16,161 nt of DNA from Candidatus Pacearchaeota archaeon (GTDB taxonomy: Archaea; Nanobdellota; Nanobdellia; Pacearchaeales; GW2011-AR1): assembly GCA_003694055.1 (NCBI GenBank), contig RFLC01000091.1:1-16161 (forward strand), read 5' to 3'. Shown piece after piece: positions 1 to 8,468 of this stretch. The notes under the pieces are model-generated. The model had not been told where the DNA came from and searched no databases. It saw nothing but the letters and a program-made list of their open reading frames with translations. Numbering within the stretch: the stretch's first letter is position 1; the number at the start of each line of letters is the position of its first letter. A program made the position numbers and the translations under genes.

Positions 1-378
1 GGAATTGAGTATGGAATGATGGGTGCGATAAACGAGGGCATGTACGCGATAAAGAAATACTCCAGAAAGTTTGGAACAGATTTGAAAGAAGTTGCGAAGG
101 TTTATGCTCATGGAAGCATTATTGAGTCAAGACTAATGTCGTGGCTTTACGAGTCGTTTAAAGAAGAGGGCTATCTCGACGAGATTGCATGCGAAGTGCC
201 AAAGGGCGAGACTGAAGAGGAAATGAAAGCGCTGACAAAGATGGCAAGGATGAAAGTTCTTGAAGCTGCGATAAAAATGCGCGAGCAGTCGCGCACAGGA
301 ACGGTGTGCGGAGATTTCATTTCTGCGATGAGGAACAAGTTTGGCGGGCACAAGGTTGTGAAGAGAGGAAAAAGATAA
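1..378 (+). CDS. gnd: 6-phosphogluconate dehydrogenase, C-terminal part (5' end outside window)
   Basis: The frame is open from base 1 (first residues GIEYGMMGAINEG) to a TAA at 376-378, so this is the last 125 residues of a longer protein. The opening GIEYGMM and the closing RNKFGGH match the all-helical C-terminal domain of decarboxylating 6-phosphogluconate dehydrogenase, which builds the substrate pocket and dimer interface. The family converts 6-phosphogluconate to ribulose 5-phosphate and CO2 with reduction of NAD(P)+. The Rossmann domain and catalytic Lys lie upstream and are not visible, so cofactor preference cannot be judged. The family is patchy in archaea. The transketolase at 11528-13378 is the other pentose-phosphate enzyme in the window. 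The Met at 16 is internal, not a start. Confidence 0.88.
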   Translation, partial: GIEYGMMGAINEGMYAIKKYSRKFGTDLKEVAKVYAHGSIIESRLMSWLYESFKEEGYLDEIACEVPKGETEEEMKALTKMARMKVLEAAIKMREQSRTGTVCGDFISAMRNKFGGHKVVKRGKR

Positions 379-507
379 GGGGCAAGTCTAACGCAGATTT
401 TTCTAACAGATTATTTTGAGCGCAAGAGGAGAGAATGCGTGCAGAGTTGCTTGCACAAGAATAGAGAGCTTGATTATATAAAATGAGTTTTTGCGCATTG
501 GCAAATC

Positions 508-515
508 TTAAAAAG
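508..515 (+). promoter_or_regulatory. TATA box for tRNA-Gln
   Basis: TTAAAAAG is centred about 24-25 nt before the first base of the mature tRNA-Gln, the normal archaeal TATA-to-start spacing. A second AT-rich stretch, TTATATAAA at 474-482, lies further upstream and could be an alternative site. Confidence 0.65.
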
Positions 516-535
516 CAAAATGTTTTGGTAAGCTT

Positions 536-608
536 AGCCCTGTAGTCTAGTGGTCAAGGACGCGGGACTTTGGATCCCGAGACCCAGGTTCGAATCCTGG
601 CAGGGCTA
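536..608 (+). tRNA. tRNA-Gln (anticodon UUG)
   Basis: All four arms fold. The acceptor stem pairs 536-542 with 601-607 (7 bp, no mismatch). The D stem is GTCT/GGAC. The anticodon stem pairs 563-567 with 575-579 around the loop CTTTGGA, giving anticodon TTG at 570-572. The T arm is CCAGG-TTCGAAT-CCTGG. The discriminator is A608. CCA is not encoded and there is no intron. It reads CAA and, by wobble, CAG. Confidence 0.97.
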
Positions 609-625
609 TTGCTCTATTTGACTTT

Positions 626-651
626 GCGCGCGTGCGCGCTTTTGATTTTTT
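626..651 (+). terminator. GC hairpin plus T-tract after tRNA-Gln
   Basis: GCGCGC (626-631), a GT spacer and GCGCGC (634-639) form a perfect short inverted repeat, followed by TTTT and then six T at 646-651. A T-rich tract downstream of a stable gene is a typical archaeal termination signal. The hairpin may be incidental, because GCGCGC runs are common in this genome. Confidence 0.45.
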
Positions 652-720
652 CGTTAACCTGTGCCTAAGTTGAAAGCAAGTTTGCCTTGGCAGCGCTCTT
701 TGCATCGCACGGAAAGCAAA

Positions 721-760
721 GCGCGCGTCAGCTCTGCGCGCGCCTCTCGGTGGGCGCGCG
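721..760. repeat. Cluster of three GCGCGCG runs
   Basis: GCGCGCG occurs at 721-727, 736-742 and 754-760, with start-to-start spacing of 15 and 18 nt, in the 242-nt gap between tRNA-Gln and ndk. Each run is nearly self-complementary, so the copies can pair in several ways. No gene is supported in 609-850; an antisense frame there runs into the tRNA and is spurious. Confidence 0.5.
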
Positions 761-790
761 CTCACTCTCTCAGCGTCGTTAAGTTGGACG

Positions 791-824
791 TGTGGAAAGC
801 GAATATCTTACAAGATCTTCCACA
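791..824 (-). other. Hairpin downstream of ndk
   Basis: TGTGGAA (791-797) pairs with TTCCACA (818-824) over 7 bp. Inside, ATCT (805-808) pairs with AGAT (813-816) around a 4-nt loop, leaving a 7/1 asymmetric internal loop. It begins 27 nt past the ndk stop on the minus strand. A smaller AAAAC/GTTTT hairpin at 824-838 lies between, giving a TTTT on the ndk-sense strand. Together these may form the ndk 3' end, but no long T-tract follows the larger hairpin. Confidence 0.35.
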
Positions 825-850
825 AAACAGAGTGTTTTAGCGCGCAAAAG

Positions 851-1345
851 CTACTCGTCAAAACAAATCATCTCGTGAGAGGTTTTGTAAGTGTGCAGCT
901 CGTCAGGATTGAACCAAATGTCAATTTCACGCTGCGCCTCTTCTACGCTTTCTGAAGCGTGAATAAGGTTTTTCACATTAATCTTGTTTTTGTTCGCAAA
1001 CTCTTTCGACACGTGCGCAAAATCTCCGCGTATCGTTCCTGGCAGGGCTTGGTTTGGGTAGGTAGAGCCAACCATCTTCCTCACAACGCTGACTGCATCA
1101 ACTCCTTCCAGAACAAAAGCAATGACCGGGCCAGAAGTCAAGTAGTCTATCAAACGCGAGCGCACCTCTTCGCCGTGCTTTTCTGCAATCTCTTCCTTAT
1201 AATGCTGCTCAGCTCGAACCTTTTCTGCCCACACCATTTTCATTCCAACAATCTTCAATCCAGCGTCTTCAAAACGCGTAATTATCCTGCCAACCAAATG
1301 CCTCACAACCCCGTCGGGCTTTATCAAAACAAGCGTTCTTTCCAT
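851..1345 (-). CDS. ndk: Nucleoside diphosphate kinase
   Basis: Transfers the gamma phosphate between nucleoside triphosphates and diphosphates through a phospho-histidine, keeping cytoplasmic NTP pools balanced. The chain (164 residues from this start) opens with ERTLVLIKPDG, which carries the nucleotide-contacting Lys. It has the loop LPGTIRGDFA (101-110) and the active-site segment NLIHASES with catalytic His129, where the family usually reads N-x-x-H-G/A-S-D/E-S. It is slightly long: there are extra residues just before the active-site His (KEFANKNKINVK) and a short C-terminal tail. I chose the second ATG (1343-1345) because family members start at this point and because the TATA box lies 26 nt upstream of it, implying a leaderless mRNA. 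The ATG at 1349-1351 would add two residues. The gene is divergent from the RNA polymerase operon. Confidence 0.95.
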   Translation of the reverse strand: MERTLVLIKPDGVVRHLVGRIITRFEDAGLKIVGMKMVWAEKVRAEQHYKEEIAEKHGEEVRSRLIDYLTSGPVIAFVLEGVDAVSVVRKMVGSTYPNQALPGTIRGDFAHVSKEFANKNKINVKNLIHASESVEEAQREIDIWFNPDELHTYKTSHEMICFDE

Positions 1346-1366
1346 GCGCATTAGTGTGGAGAGGCA

Positions 1367-1375
1367 TTTTTAAAA
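1367..1375 (-). promoter_or_regulatory. TATA box for ndk
   Basis: Read on the minus strand this is TTTTAAAAA, centred 26 nt before the ATG at 1345 and 20 nt before the ATG at 1351. The spacing favours transcription starting at the 1345 ATG with essentially no leader. Confidence 0.6.
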
Positions 1376-1443
1376 TTAGCGCTGACGCGCGAGTTATCAG
1401 AAAATATTTTACAACGTTGAGACAAGGAATATTTTGGAGAAGT

Positions 1444-1529
1444 CCAGCAGTTTGAAGTACATCTAGCCAACAGAGCCAGAGACACCGAAAGCTTTAAAAA
1501 CCATATTTACAGCTTTTAGTTACTGCTGG
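1444..1529. repeat. 8-bp inverted repeat flanking the rpo promoter
   Basis: CCAGCAGT (1444-1451) recurs as its exact reverse complement ACTGCTGG (1522-1529). The arms bracket the rpoH TATA box, and the second arm covers the predicted transcription start. This could be an operator pair or chance. Confidence 0.3.
1485..1500 (+). promoter_or_regulatory. BRE and TATA box for the rpoH-rpoB-rpoA-nusA operon
   Basis: CCGAAAG (1485-1491) is purine-rich and resembles a BRE. It directly precedes CTTTAAAAA (1492-1500). The predicted start is near 1520-1524, leaving a leader of about 25 nt that carries GAGGG at 1537-1541, four nt before the rpoH ATG. Confidence 0.65.
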
Positions 1530-1545
1530 CAGTTTTGAGGGCAAT

Positions 1546-1755
1546 ATGCATGTTCTTCAACCAAAACACGTTAAATTGAAACCCGCGGAAGTAAAAGAGC
1601 TAGTTGAGAAATACAAGATAACGCTGGCGCAATTGCCGAAGATAAAAATCACTGACCCTGCGCTGCCGGAGGGTTGTGCAATTGGCGATGTGGTAAAAAT
1701 CGAGAGAAAAATTGGCGATAAGGTTACTCACTATTATCGCGTTGTTGTGAAGTAG
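1546..1755 (+). CDS. rpoH: DNA-directed RNA polymerase subunit H (Rpo5/RpoH)
   Basis: A small polymerase subunit equivalent to the C-terminal domain of eukaryotic Rpb5, located in the lower jaw near incoming DNA. At 69 residues it is close to the usual archaeal length (about 75-85). It opens with HVLQPKHVKL and contains the family segment PKIKITDPAL followed by IGDVVKIERK and a closing YYRVVVK, all typical of the Rpb5/RpoH fold. The start is supported by GAGGG at 1537-1541. An out-of-frame ATG at 1550 is ignored. It is the first gene of the polymerase operon, ending 1 nt before rpoB, the common archaeal order. Confidence 0.96.
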   Translation: MHVLQPKHVKLKPAEVKELVEKYKITLAQLPKIKITDPALPEGCAIGDVVKIERKIGDKVTHYYRVVVK

Positions 1756-1756
1756 A

Positions 1757-4700
1757 ATGGCGAAGAAAGATGTGCTTGTGAAGAAGTATTTGGAAGAGTT
1801 CTCGTTAGTTGAGTCGAACATCCGTTCGTTTAATGATTTTGTGAAGAACAGGGCGCAGCAAATTTTAAGGGACTTAAATGAAACGCTTGCTAACGACGAG
1901 TACAAGATAAGTTTTGGAAAGGTCAGGATTGAGAAGCCTAGTTTGGTTGAAGCTGACGGAAGCGTCACGCTGCTCACTCCGACAATTGCGCGATTGAGAA
2001 ACATAACCTACTCTGCTCCGGTGTTTGTTGAGATGAATGTTCAGTACCACGACCATACTGAAAGTTCTGAAGTTGAGATTGGGCGCATTCCGGTGATGGT
2101 GAGGAGTTGCATCTGCAACACAAACTCGATGAGCAATGAGGAGATGATTAAGCAAGGAATGGATCCGCGCGACCCTGGAGGATATTTCATAATCAACGGC
2201 AATGAGAGAATTGTTGTCATGCTGGAAGACCTTGCGCCAAACCAGCCGTTTATCGAGGAGAGCGGAGGAAAGCTGAACGTCAGAGTGTTCTCCGAGCAAG
2301 GAGCTTACAGAATTCCGACGACAATAAATGAAACAAACGAAGGGATTATTGAAATAACTTTCAGCAGGTTGAAGAATGTTCCTGTGGTTGTTGTGCTCAA
2401 AGCTCTGGGAATGGAACGCGAGGGAGAAATTGCAAAGCACATTGGATTGCAGGATGACACGCTAGTCGTGAACTTTTACGAGTTCGCCAACATCAAAACT
2501 AGCGAGGAAGCGATGCTGTATATTGCAGAGCGTTCAGGCACTCAAGGAACTAAGAAAGAAATCTTGCAAAGGATAAAACAGCGCATTGACACATTCTTGC
2601 TGCCGCACATCGGTTCGACGCAAAAGGCGAGGTACGACAAAGCAGTCACATTGTGCAAACTTGTCAAAACATACTTGAAAGCAAAGTCCAATCCTGAGGT
2701 GAGGATTGACAAAGACCACTATGCAAACAAACGCATCAAGCTTTCTGGGGATTTGATGGCAGACCTGTTCAGAGTTAACTTGAACATTTTCATAAGAGAT
2801 GTTCACTACTCTCTTCAAAAGACCGTCAAAAGGAAGAAGTTTTACTCACTTAAGACAATTGCAAAGTCCACGCTTTTCACGCACCGCATTGAGAGCGCAA
2901 TGGCAACTGGCTACTGGCTCGGCGAGAGAAGCGGAGTGACGCAGAACATGAGCAAGACAAACTACTTTGACGTGCTTTCGTCGCTACAGAAAGTCACGAG
3001 CGTTTTGCCGGGCGAGCAAGAGAACTTTGCCGCTAGGACATTGCATCCTACCCACTACGGAAGGTTCTGCCCGATTGAAACGCCGGAAGGAACAGAGATT
3101 GGTTTGAGGAAGAACCTCGCATTGCTTGCGCGCATCTCAAACATCATCCCTCTTGAAGAAGAGAGTTTTGTCAAAATGCTAGAAAAGCTCGGACTTGTCA
3201 GAAGCTCGAAGATTGAACAGGCAGAGGTGAGCGGCAACGCGACAGAGGTATTTCTCGACGGCAAATACCTTGGGGTTGTGGAGAACGCGCATGAGTTTGT
3301 CAATAAATTGCGCGAAGCAAGGAGGAGAGGCGAGCTCAATGAAGAGCTTGGCATTAGGTTTGATGACACGCTTGAGCAAGTTATTATTTCCACTGCAGTA
3401 GGCAGAGTTTTGCGCGCGCTGATTGTTGTTAAAGACGGAAAGTCGCTCCTGACAGAAGAGCACCTAGAGATGCTGGAGCAGGGCAAACTAAGCTGGAAAG
3501 AGTTAGTCGAACAGGGAGTGATTGAGTACATTGACGCAGGAGAAGAGGAGAATGCGCTTGTTGCTGAACGCGAGGAAGATTTGACAGAGGAGCACACTCA
3601 TTTGGAGGTCCATCCTCTTGACTTGTTTGGGCTTATCACTTCGCTAGTTGTTTACGCGAACCATGATCAAGCGCCACGATTGAACCGAGGAAGCAAGACA
3701 TGGAAGCAAGGCATAAGCATCTACGCAGCAAACTACCTGATTAGGATTGACAACGATGTGTCGGTTTTGCACTATCCGCAAAAGCCGCTTGTTAGGAGTT
3801 TTGTTTATGATGCGCTCAAAATTTATCCTGCAGGGCAGAATGTGGTTGTTGCAGTTGTGCCGTTTGAGGGCTACAACCTCGAGGACGCAATTGTTTTGAA
3901 GGAGTCAAGTGTTGAAAGAGGGTTGTTCAGAAGCACTTATTTCAGGCCTTACACTGAAGTTGAGCTGCAGTACGCAGGAGGGTTGAGCGATGAGATTGCA
4001 ATCCCAGAGAAAGACAGCGCAGGCTATAGGACTGAAGAGGCTTACAAGTTCCTTGAAGACGACGGGGTGGTTTATCCAGAGGCGCAGATGCAGGCAGGGG
4101 ATGTGGTTATTGGCAAGATGACTCCTCCGAAGTTCTTGTCAGAAGCAAGGGACTTGACAATTCAAGGCAAGAAAGAGGCGAGCGCTGAGATAAGGCAAGG
4201 AGAGTCTGGTGTTGTCGACGGGGTTTTTGTCACGGTTGACAGCGAGGGCAACAAGGTTGTGCATGTGCGCATGCGCGATTCGCGCTGCCCAGAAATTGGA
4301 GACAAGTTCTCATCGCCGCACGGGCAAAAAGGAGTTATTGGTTTCATCGCTCATTCTGACGACGTGCCTTTCACAGCTCGCGGAGTGCAGCCAGACTTGA
4401 TGTTCAACCCGCACGGAATTCCAGGGAGAAGAACAGTGGGGTATTTGCTAGAACTCCTCGCAACAAAGACTGCGGCAGTGACAGGAAAGGTTGTCGATGG
4501 CACGCCATTCACCGGGCAGAGCGTCGAGGAACTTGAGCAACAGCTTAAAGAAATGGGCTTTAGTTATGACGGCACAGAAGAGATGTACGACGGAGTTACA
4601 GGCAAAAAACTAAAAGCAAGAATCTATGTTGGGAACATGTACTACTTCAAGCTCAAGAGGATGGTGAAGAACCTAATACATGCGAGAGCATCTGGAAAGG

Positions 4701-5032
4701 TTGCGCTCTTGACAAGGCAACCAGTTGGAGGGCGTGCGCGCGGCGGAGGTTTGCGATTGGGAGAGATGGAACAGCAGGCGCTTGCAGCGCACGGAGCTTC
4801 TCTCTTGCTCAAGGAACGCTACGACTCTGACAAAACAATCATTCATATCTGCGAGGACTGCGGAAGCCTGGCTTACGAGGACGCTATCAGAGACAAAACG
4901 GTCTGCCCGCTTTGCGGCGGCAACGAAACCCAGCCGGTTGAGGTCTCGTACGCGTTCAAACTCCTTGTAGACGAGCTCTTAGGACTTGGCATCCACACTA
5001 AATTCAAACTAAAGAATAAATTCGAGCAGTAA
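1757..5032 (+). CDS. rpoB: DNA-directed RNA polymerase subunit B, unsplit (Rpo2/RpoB)
   Basis: The second-largest polymerase subunit, forming one side of the DNA cleft and much of the active centre. At 1091 residues it joins B'' and B' in one chain; some euryarchaea split it. Visible landmarks are HYGRFCPIETPEG at 433-445, the acidic pair in EGYNLEDA (Glu709, Asp710), GDKFSSPHGQKG at 848-859, the VGGRARGGG and RLGEMEQQAL segments near the C terminus, and a terminal four-Cys zinc ribbon (Cys1032, Cys1035, Cys1050, Cys1053). The length is at the short end for an unsplit archaeal B chain, but no key motif is missing. It starts one base after the rpoH stop and ends one base before rpoA. No Shine-Dalgarno site is visible, so translation is probably coupled to rpoH. 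Confidence 0.98.
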   Translation: MAKKDVLVKKYLEEFSLVESNIRSFNDFVKNRAQQILRDLNETLANDEYKISFGKVRIEKPSLVEADGSVTLLTPTIARLRNITYSAPVFVEMNVQYHDHTESSEVEIGRIPVMVRSCICNTNSMSNEEMIKQGMDPRDPGGYFIINGNERIVVMLEDLAPNQPFIEESGGKLNVRVFSEQGAYRIPTTINETNEGIIEITFSRLKNVPVVVVLKALGMEREGEIAKHIGLQDDTLVVNFYEFANIKTSEEAMLYIAERSGTQGTKKEILQRIKQRIDTFLLPHIGSTQKARYDKAVTLCKLVKTYLKAKSNPEVRIDKDHYANKRIKLSGDLMADLFRVNLNIFIRDVHYSLQKTVKRKKFYSLKTIAKSTLFTHRIESAMATGYWLGERSGVTQNMSKTNYFDVLSSLQKVTSVLPGEQENFAARTLHPTHYGRFCPIETPEGTEIGLRKNLALLARISNIIPLEEESFVKMLEKLGLVRSSKIEQAEVSGNATEVFLDGKYLGVVENAHEFVNKLREARRRGELNEELGIRFDDTLEQVIISTAVGRVLRALIVVKDGKSLLTEEHLEMLEQGKLSWKELVEQGVIEYIDAGEEENALVAEREEDLTEEHTHLEVHPLDLFGLITSLVVYANHDQAPRLNRGSKTWKQGISIYAANYLIRIDNDVSVLHYPQKPLVRSFVYDALKIYPAGQNVVVAVVPFEGYNLEDAIVLKESSVERGLFRSTYFRPYTEVELQYAGGLSDEIAIPEKDSAGYRTEEAYKFLEDDGVVYPEAQMQAGDVVIGKMTPPKFLSEARDLTIQGKKEASAEIRQGESGVVDGVFVTVDSEGNKVVHVRMRDSRCPEIGDKFSSPHGQKGVIGFIAHSDDVPFTARGVQPDLMFNPHGIPGRRTVGYLLELLATKTAAVTGKVVDGTPFTGQSVEELEQQLKEMGFSYDGTEEMYDGVTGKKLKARIYVGNMYYFKLKRMVKNLIHARASGKVALLTRQPVGGRARGGGLRLGEMEQQALAAHGASLLLKERYDSDKTIIHICEDCGSLAYEDAIRDKTVCPLCGGNETQPVEVSYAFKLLVDELLGLGIHTKFKLKNKFEQ

Positions 5033-5033
5033 A

Positions 5034-8000
5034 ATGAAGTTGAAAGCAATAAGGAAGCAAATCAGGGCATTGAGGTTTAATTTGATAAGCCCGCAGGAAA
5101 TCAAGCGCATCAGCACAGTGAAGGTTGTGACGCCAGAGCTTTACGATGTTGATGGTTTTCCTGTTGACGGCGGACTGATGGACTTGCGCATGGGTGCTAT
5201 CGATCCTGGAGTGAAGTGCAGAACTTGCGGAAAGCGCGTGAAGGACTGCCCGGGCCATCCAGGGATGATTGAACTCGCTAGGCCGGTGTTGCACATCAAG
5301 TTTGTGCCGCTGATTGAACTTGCGCTCAGGACTTTCTGCTACAATTGCGGCAAACTCACGCTTCCGGAGGAAAAGCAAAAAGGTCTTGCTCCGTCGGAGA
5401 GAGCGAAAAAGGCGCGCGACGCAAAGAAGTGCCCTCACTGCGGCGAGGAGCTTGCGAAGATAAAGCTAGAGAAACCTACGACATTTTTCGCAGGGAAAGA
5501 AAAACTATCACCGATTGAGATACGCGAGCGCTTGGTCAAAATTCCTGACGAAGAGTTGAGGAAAATCGGGATCAACCCTCGCACTGCGCGTCCAGAGTGG
5601 GCTGTGCTTTCTGTCCTGCTTGTTCCTCCGGTTACAGTGAGGCCCTCGATAACCCTCCCAACTGGAGAAAGAAGCGAGGATGACCTAACGCACAAGCTCG
5701 GCGATATTGTGCGGGCAAACCAGCGGCTCTGGGAAAACCTCAATGCAGGCGCGCCGGAAGTTATTATCGACGATTTATGGGAGCTGTTGCAATACCATGT
5801 CACAACATTCTTTGACAACAAAGTTGGAAAAATCCCTCCTGCAAGACACCGCTCTGGCCAGGTGCTCAAGACAATCACCGAGAGAATCAAAGGAAAAGAA
5901 GGGCGCATCAGGTACAACTTGGCTGGAAAGCGCGTTAACTACTCAGCAAGAAGCGTGGTTTCGCCTGACCCTTACTTGCGCATCAATGAAATCGGAGTGC
6001 CTTTGGAAGTGGCAAAGGTGATAACTGTTTCCGAGGCAGTTACAAGTTTCAACATTGAGAAGATGAAGCAGCTGGTTATGAACGGAAGCAATTACCCCGG
6101 AGCGAACAACGTCGTGAGACCAGACGGAAGAAAGAAGCGCGTGACTGAAGAGTTGAAAGAGGAGATAATCGCAGAGCTTGCGCCGGGTTACAGGGTGGAG
6201 CGACACTTGCAGGATGGTGATGTTGTGCTGTTCAACCGCCACCCGACTTTGCACAAGCAAGGATTGATGGCTCACTTCGTTAAAGTGCTTCCAGGACGCA
6301 CATTCCGCTTGCATCCAGGAGCGGCAAACCCGTACAACGCAGACTACGACGGGGATGAGATGAACATTCACGAGCCGCAGAACGAGGAAGCGCTTGCAGA
6401 AGCGCGCATCTTGCTCGACATCAACAACAACATCATTTCAAGCAAGAACAACACCAACCTTGTTGGCACAATCACCGACGCTGTGACAGGGATTTATTTG
6501 ATAGGCAAGGACGAATTCTCGCGCAGCGAGGCGCAGCAGCTGCTTTACTCTGCAAACATCGCCGAGAAAGTGCCGCACAAAACAATTGCAGGACTTGAAC
6601 TCTTCAAGCTCTTGCTTCCAAAAGACTGGAAAGGCAATGTGCCGAGCGAGCTAAATGCCGATCGCACTTTCGGCGCAGAGGGCGGAGCGATTGTTAAGGA
6701 GCTAGACAAGCGTTACGGACGAGAGGTTGCGGTTGAAACGCTAGAGCACGCGTTCACTCTTGGCACATTCTACTTGAGCAGGCGAGGGTTCACAATGAGC
6801 TTGCGCGACCTGAATGTGAGCAAGAAAATTAAAGAGCTGAGCGAGGAAATAATTGAGAAGGCAGAGAAAGAGGCGCAGAAGATTATCGAGGATTACCATG
6901 CTGGCAGAATGGAGCGCTTGCCTGGCAAAACTCTCGAGGAGACAAGGGAAGTGAAATTATTGCAGGTTTTGAACAACGTTCCGGTTGAGATTGGTGAAGT
7001 GGTTAAGAAGTATTTTGAAAAAGAGAGCAATGTCAACTCGATGATTGCGTCGGGAAGCGGAGGCAACATTTTGAGCGTGAGCCAGATGGGTTGCGCGGTA
7101 GGGCAGCAGTCGCTCTGGGGCAAGCGAATAAGTTTCGGTTACAAGGGCAGGACGCTCTCATTCTTCAAGAAGAACGACTTGAGTCCGAAGGCAAGAGGTT
7201 TCATTAAGTCGTCTTACTTTGAAGGTCTGACGCCGAGCGAGATGTTCTTCGCTTCAATCACTGGAAGGGATAGCCAGATGGACACTGCGTTGAGAACTCC
7301 GAAGTCAGGTTATTTGCACAGGCGGCTAGTGAGTGCGTTCCAGGATTACAGGGTTGAGTACGACGGCACGGTGAGGGATGCGTCATCGAACATAATCCAA
7401 TTCAGCTACGGCGGCGATGGAAAGGATGTGGCAAAGCTGCACTTGTCTGACAGCAAAATCACGCCGGGAGAGGCGATTGGAATTGTCACTGCTCAATCTT
7501 TCGGTGAGGCAGCAACGCAAATGGTTCTGAATGTGTTCCACCACGCAGGTGTTGCGCAAATGCAAGTCACGCAAGGACTGCCAAGATTGATTGAGATTCT
7601 CGACGCGAGGAAAAAGCCATCCACGCCGTCGATGGAAATCTACCTTGACAAAGAGCACAACAATGAAGCAGGAGCCAAGTCTGTTGCAGAACGCATTCGC
7701 GAGGTTACGATAAGCAACCTAATTTCTGAAATCGGGATTGATTTCGGAAACAAGAGGTTAGAGATAAAACTAGACCCAGAGTCGCTAAAGAATTTCAAAC
7801 TCACGCCGAGCAAAGTTGCTGAAGAGTTGAGCGAGAAGTACAAACCAAAAGTTGATGGGAACGCAATAACGCTTAACGTGAGCCAACTAAACTTCAAAGA
7901 GATTTACAGGTTGAAAGAAAAATTGAAGAAGGTGGTTGTTTCAGGAGTGCCTGGCATAACTCATGTTTTGATTGCAAAGCGCGGCAAGGATTATGTTGTG

Positions 8001-8465
8001 CTGACAAGCGGTTCAAACTTGAAGGGAGTGATGGAAGTCAAGGGCGTAGACAGCTCGCGCGTTTTCACAAACGACTTGTTTGACATCAAAAACGTGCTTG
8101 GGATTGAGGCGGCGCGGCAGGCAATTTACAACGAGATTAAGAATGTTGTTGAAACGCAAGCGCTTGACATAAATGAGAGGCACTTTGAGTTTATTGCAGA
8201 TGCGATGACGCAAACTGGAACGATAAAGGGAGTGACGCGAATGGGTATAATCAGCGAGAAAGCTAGCGTTCTTGCGCGTGCCACTTTTGAAACTGCGGAC
8301 AAGGAGTTCATCAATGCCTCGCTAACCGGCGCTGAGGACGAGCTAAAGTCTGTCGTCGAGAACATTTTGCTTAACCAACCAATCCCCGTCGGGACTGGGT
8401 TGCCTGGATTGCTCGTCAAAGTGACTGGCCCGTTAGTCAGGCAAGAAAAACAAAAATCGAACTAG
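5034..8465 (+). CDS. rpoA: DNA-directed RNA polymerase subunit A, A' and A'' fused in one shortened chain
   Basis: The largest polymerase subunit, holding the catalytic magnesium. Most archaea encode it as separate A' and A''; here both are in one 1143-residue frame. In order: zinc site Cys62, Cys65, Cys72, His75; second zinc site Cys102, Cys105, Cys133, Cys136; metal loop NADYDGD with Asp437, Asp439, Asp441; the funnel segment with QMGCAVGQQ; the bridge-helix region GRDSQMDTALRT (744-755); YGGDGKD (792-798); PGEAIG (811-816); trigger-loop His836 within LNVFHHAG; and a normal A''-type C terminus with VTRMG and VGTG. Only about a dozen residues lie between the bridge-helix region and PGEAIG, where eukaryotic Rpb1 has a foot domain of nearly 200. 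The GEPGTQ or GEPATQ motif reads GEAATQ. The total is over 100 residues shorter than a typical A' plus A''. It starts one base after rpoB, with no clear ribosome-binding site. Confidence 0.97.
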   Translation: MKLKAIRKQIRALRFNLISPQEIKRISTVKVVTPELYDVDGFPVDGGLMDLRMGAIDPGVKCRTCGKRVKDCPGHPGMIELARPVLHIKFVPLIELALRTFCYNCGKLTLPEEKQKGLAPSERAKKARDAKKCPHCGEELAKIKLEKPTTFFAGKEKLSPIEIRERLVKIPDEELRKIGINPRTARPEWAVLSVLLVPPVTVRPSITLPTGERSEDDLTHKLGDIVRANQRLWENLNAGAPEVIIDDLWELLQYHVTTFFDNKVGKIPPARHRSGQVLKTITERIKGKEGRIRYNLAGKRVNYSARSVVSPDPYLRINEIGVPLEVAKVITVSEAVTSFNIEKMKQLVMNGSNYPGANNVVRPDGRKKRVTEELKEEIIAELAPGYRVERHLQDGDVVLFNRHPTLHKQGLMAHFVKVLPGRTFRLHPGAANPYNADYDGDEMNIHEPQNEEALAEARILLDINNNIISSKNNTNLVGTITDAVTGIYLIGKDEFSRSEAQQLLYSANIAEKVPHKTIAGLELFKLLLPKDWKGNVPSELNADRTFGAEGGAIVKELDKRYGREVAVETLEHAFTLGTFYLSRRGFTMSLRDLNVSKKIKELSEEIIEKAEKEAQKIIEDYHAGRMERLPGKTLEETREVKLLQVLNNVPVEIGEVVKKYFEKESNVNSMIASGSGGNILSVSQMGCAVGQQSLWGKRISFGYKGRTLSFFKKNDLSPKARGFIKSSYFEGLTPSEMFFASITGRDSQMDTALRTPKSGYLHRRLVSAFQDYRVEYDGTVRDASSNIIQFSYGGDGKDVAKLHLSDSKITPGEAIGIVTAQSFGEAATQMVLNVFHHAGVAQMQVTQGLPRLIEILDARKKPSTPSMEIYLDKEHNNEAGAKSVAERIREVTISNLISEIGIDFGNKRLEIKLDPESLKNFKLTPSKVAEELSEKYKPKVDGNAITLNVSQLNFKEIYRLKEKLKKVVVSGVPGITHVLIAKRGKDYVVLTSGSNLKGVMEVKGVDSSRVFTNDLFDIKNVLGIEAARQAIYNEIKNVVETQALDINERHFEFIADAMTQTGTIKGVTRMGIISEKASVLARATFETADKEFINASLTGAEDELKSVVENILLNQPIPVGTGLPGLLVKVTGPLVRQEKQKSN

Positions 8466-8468
8466 AAG

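Noticed and set aside
547..765. Minus-strand frame overlapping tRNA-Gln
   Set aside because: Its N-terminal part comes from GCGC runs and its C-terminal part is the antisense of the tRNA.
3055..3597. Long minus-strand frame inside rpoB (180 codons)
   Set aside because: Ser-rich shadow of a well-identified gene; no promoter and no family motifs.
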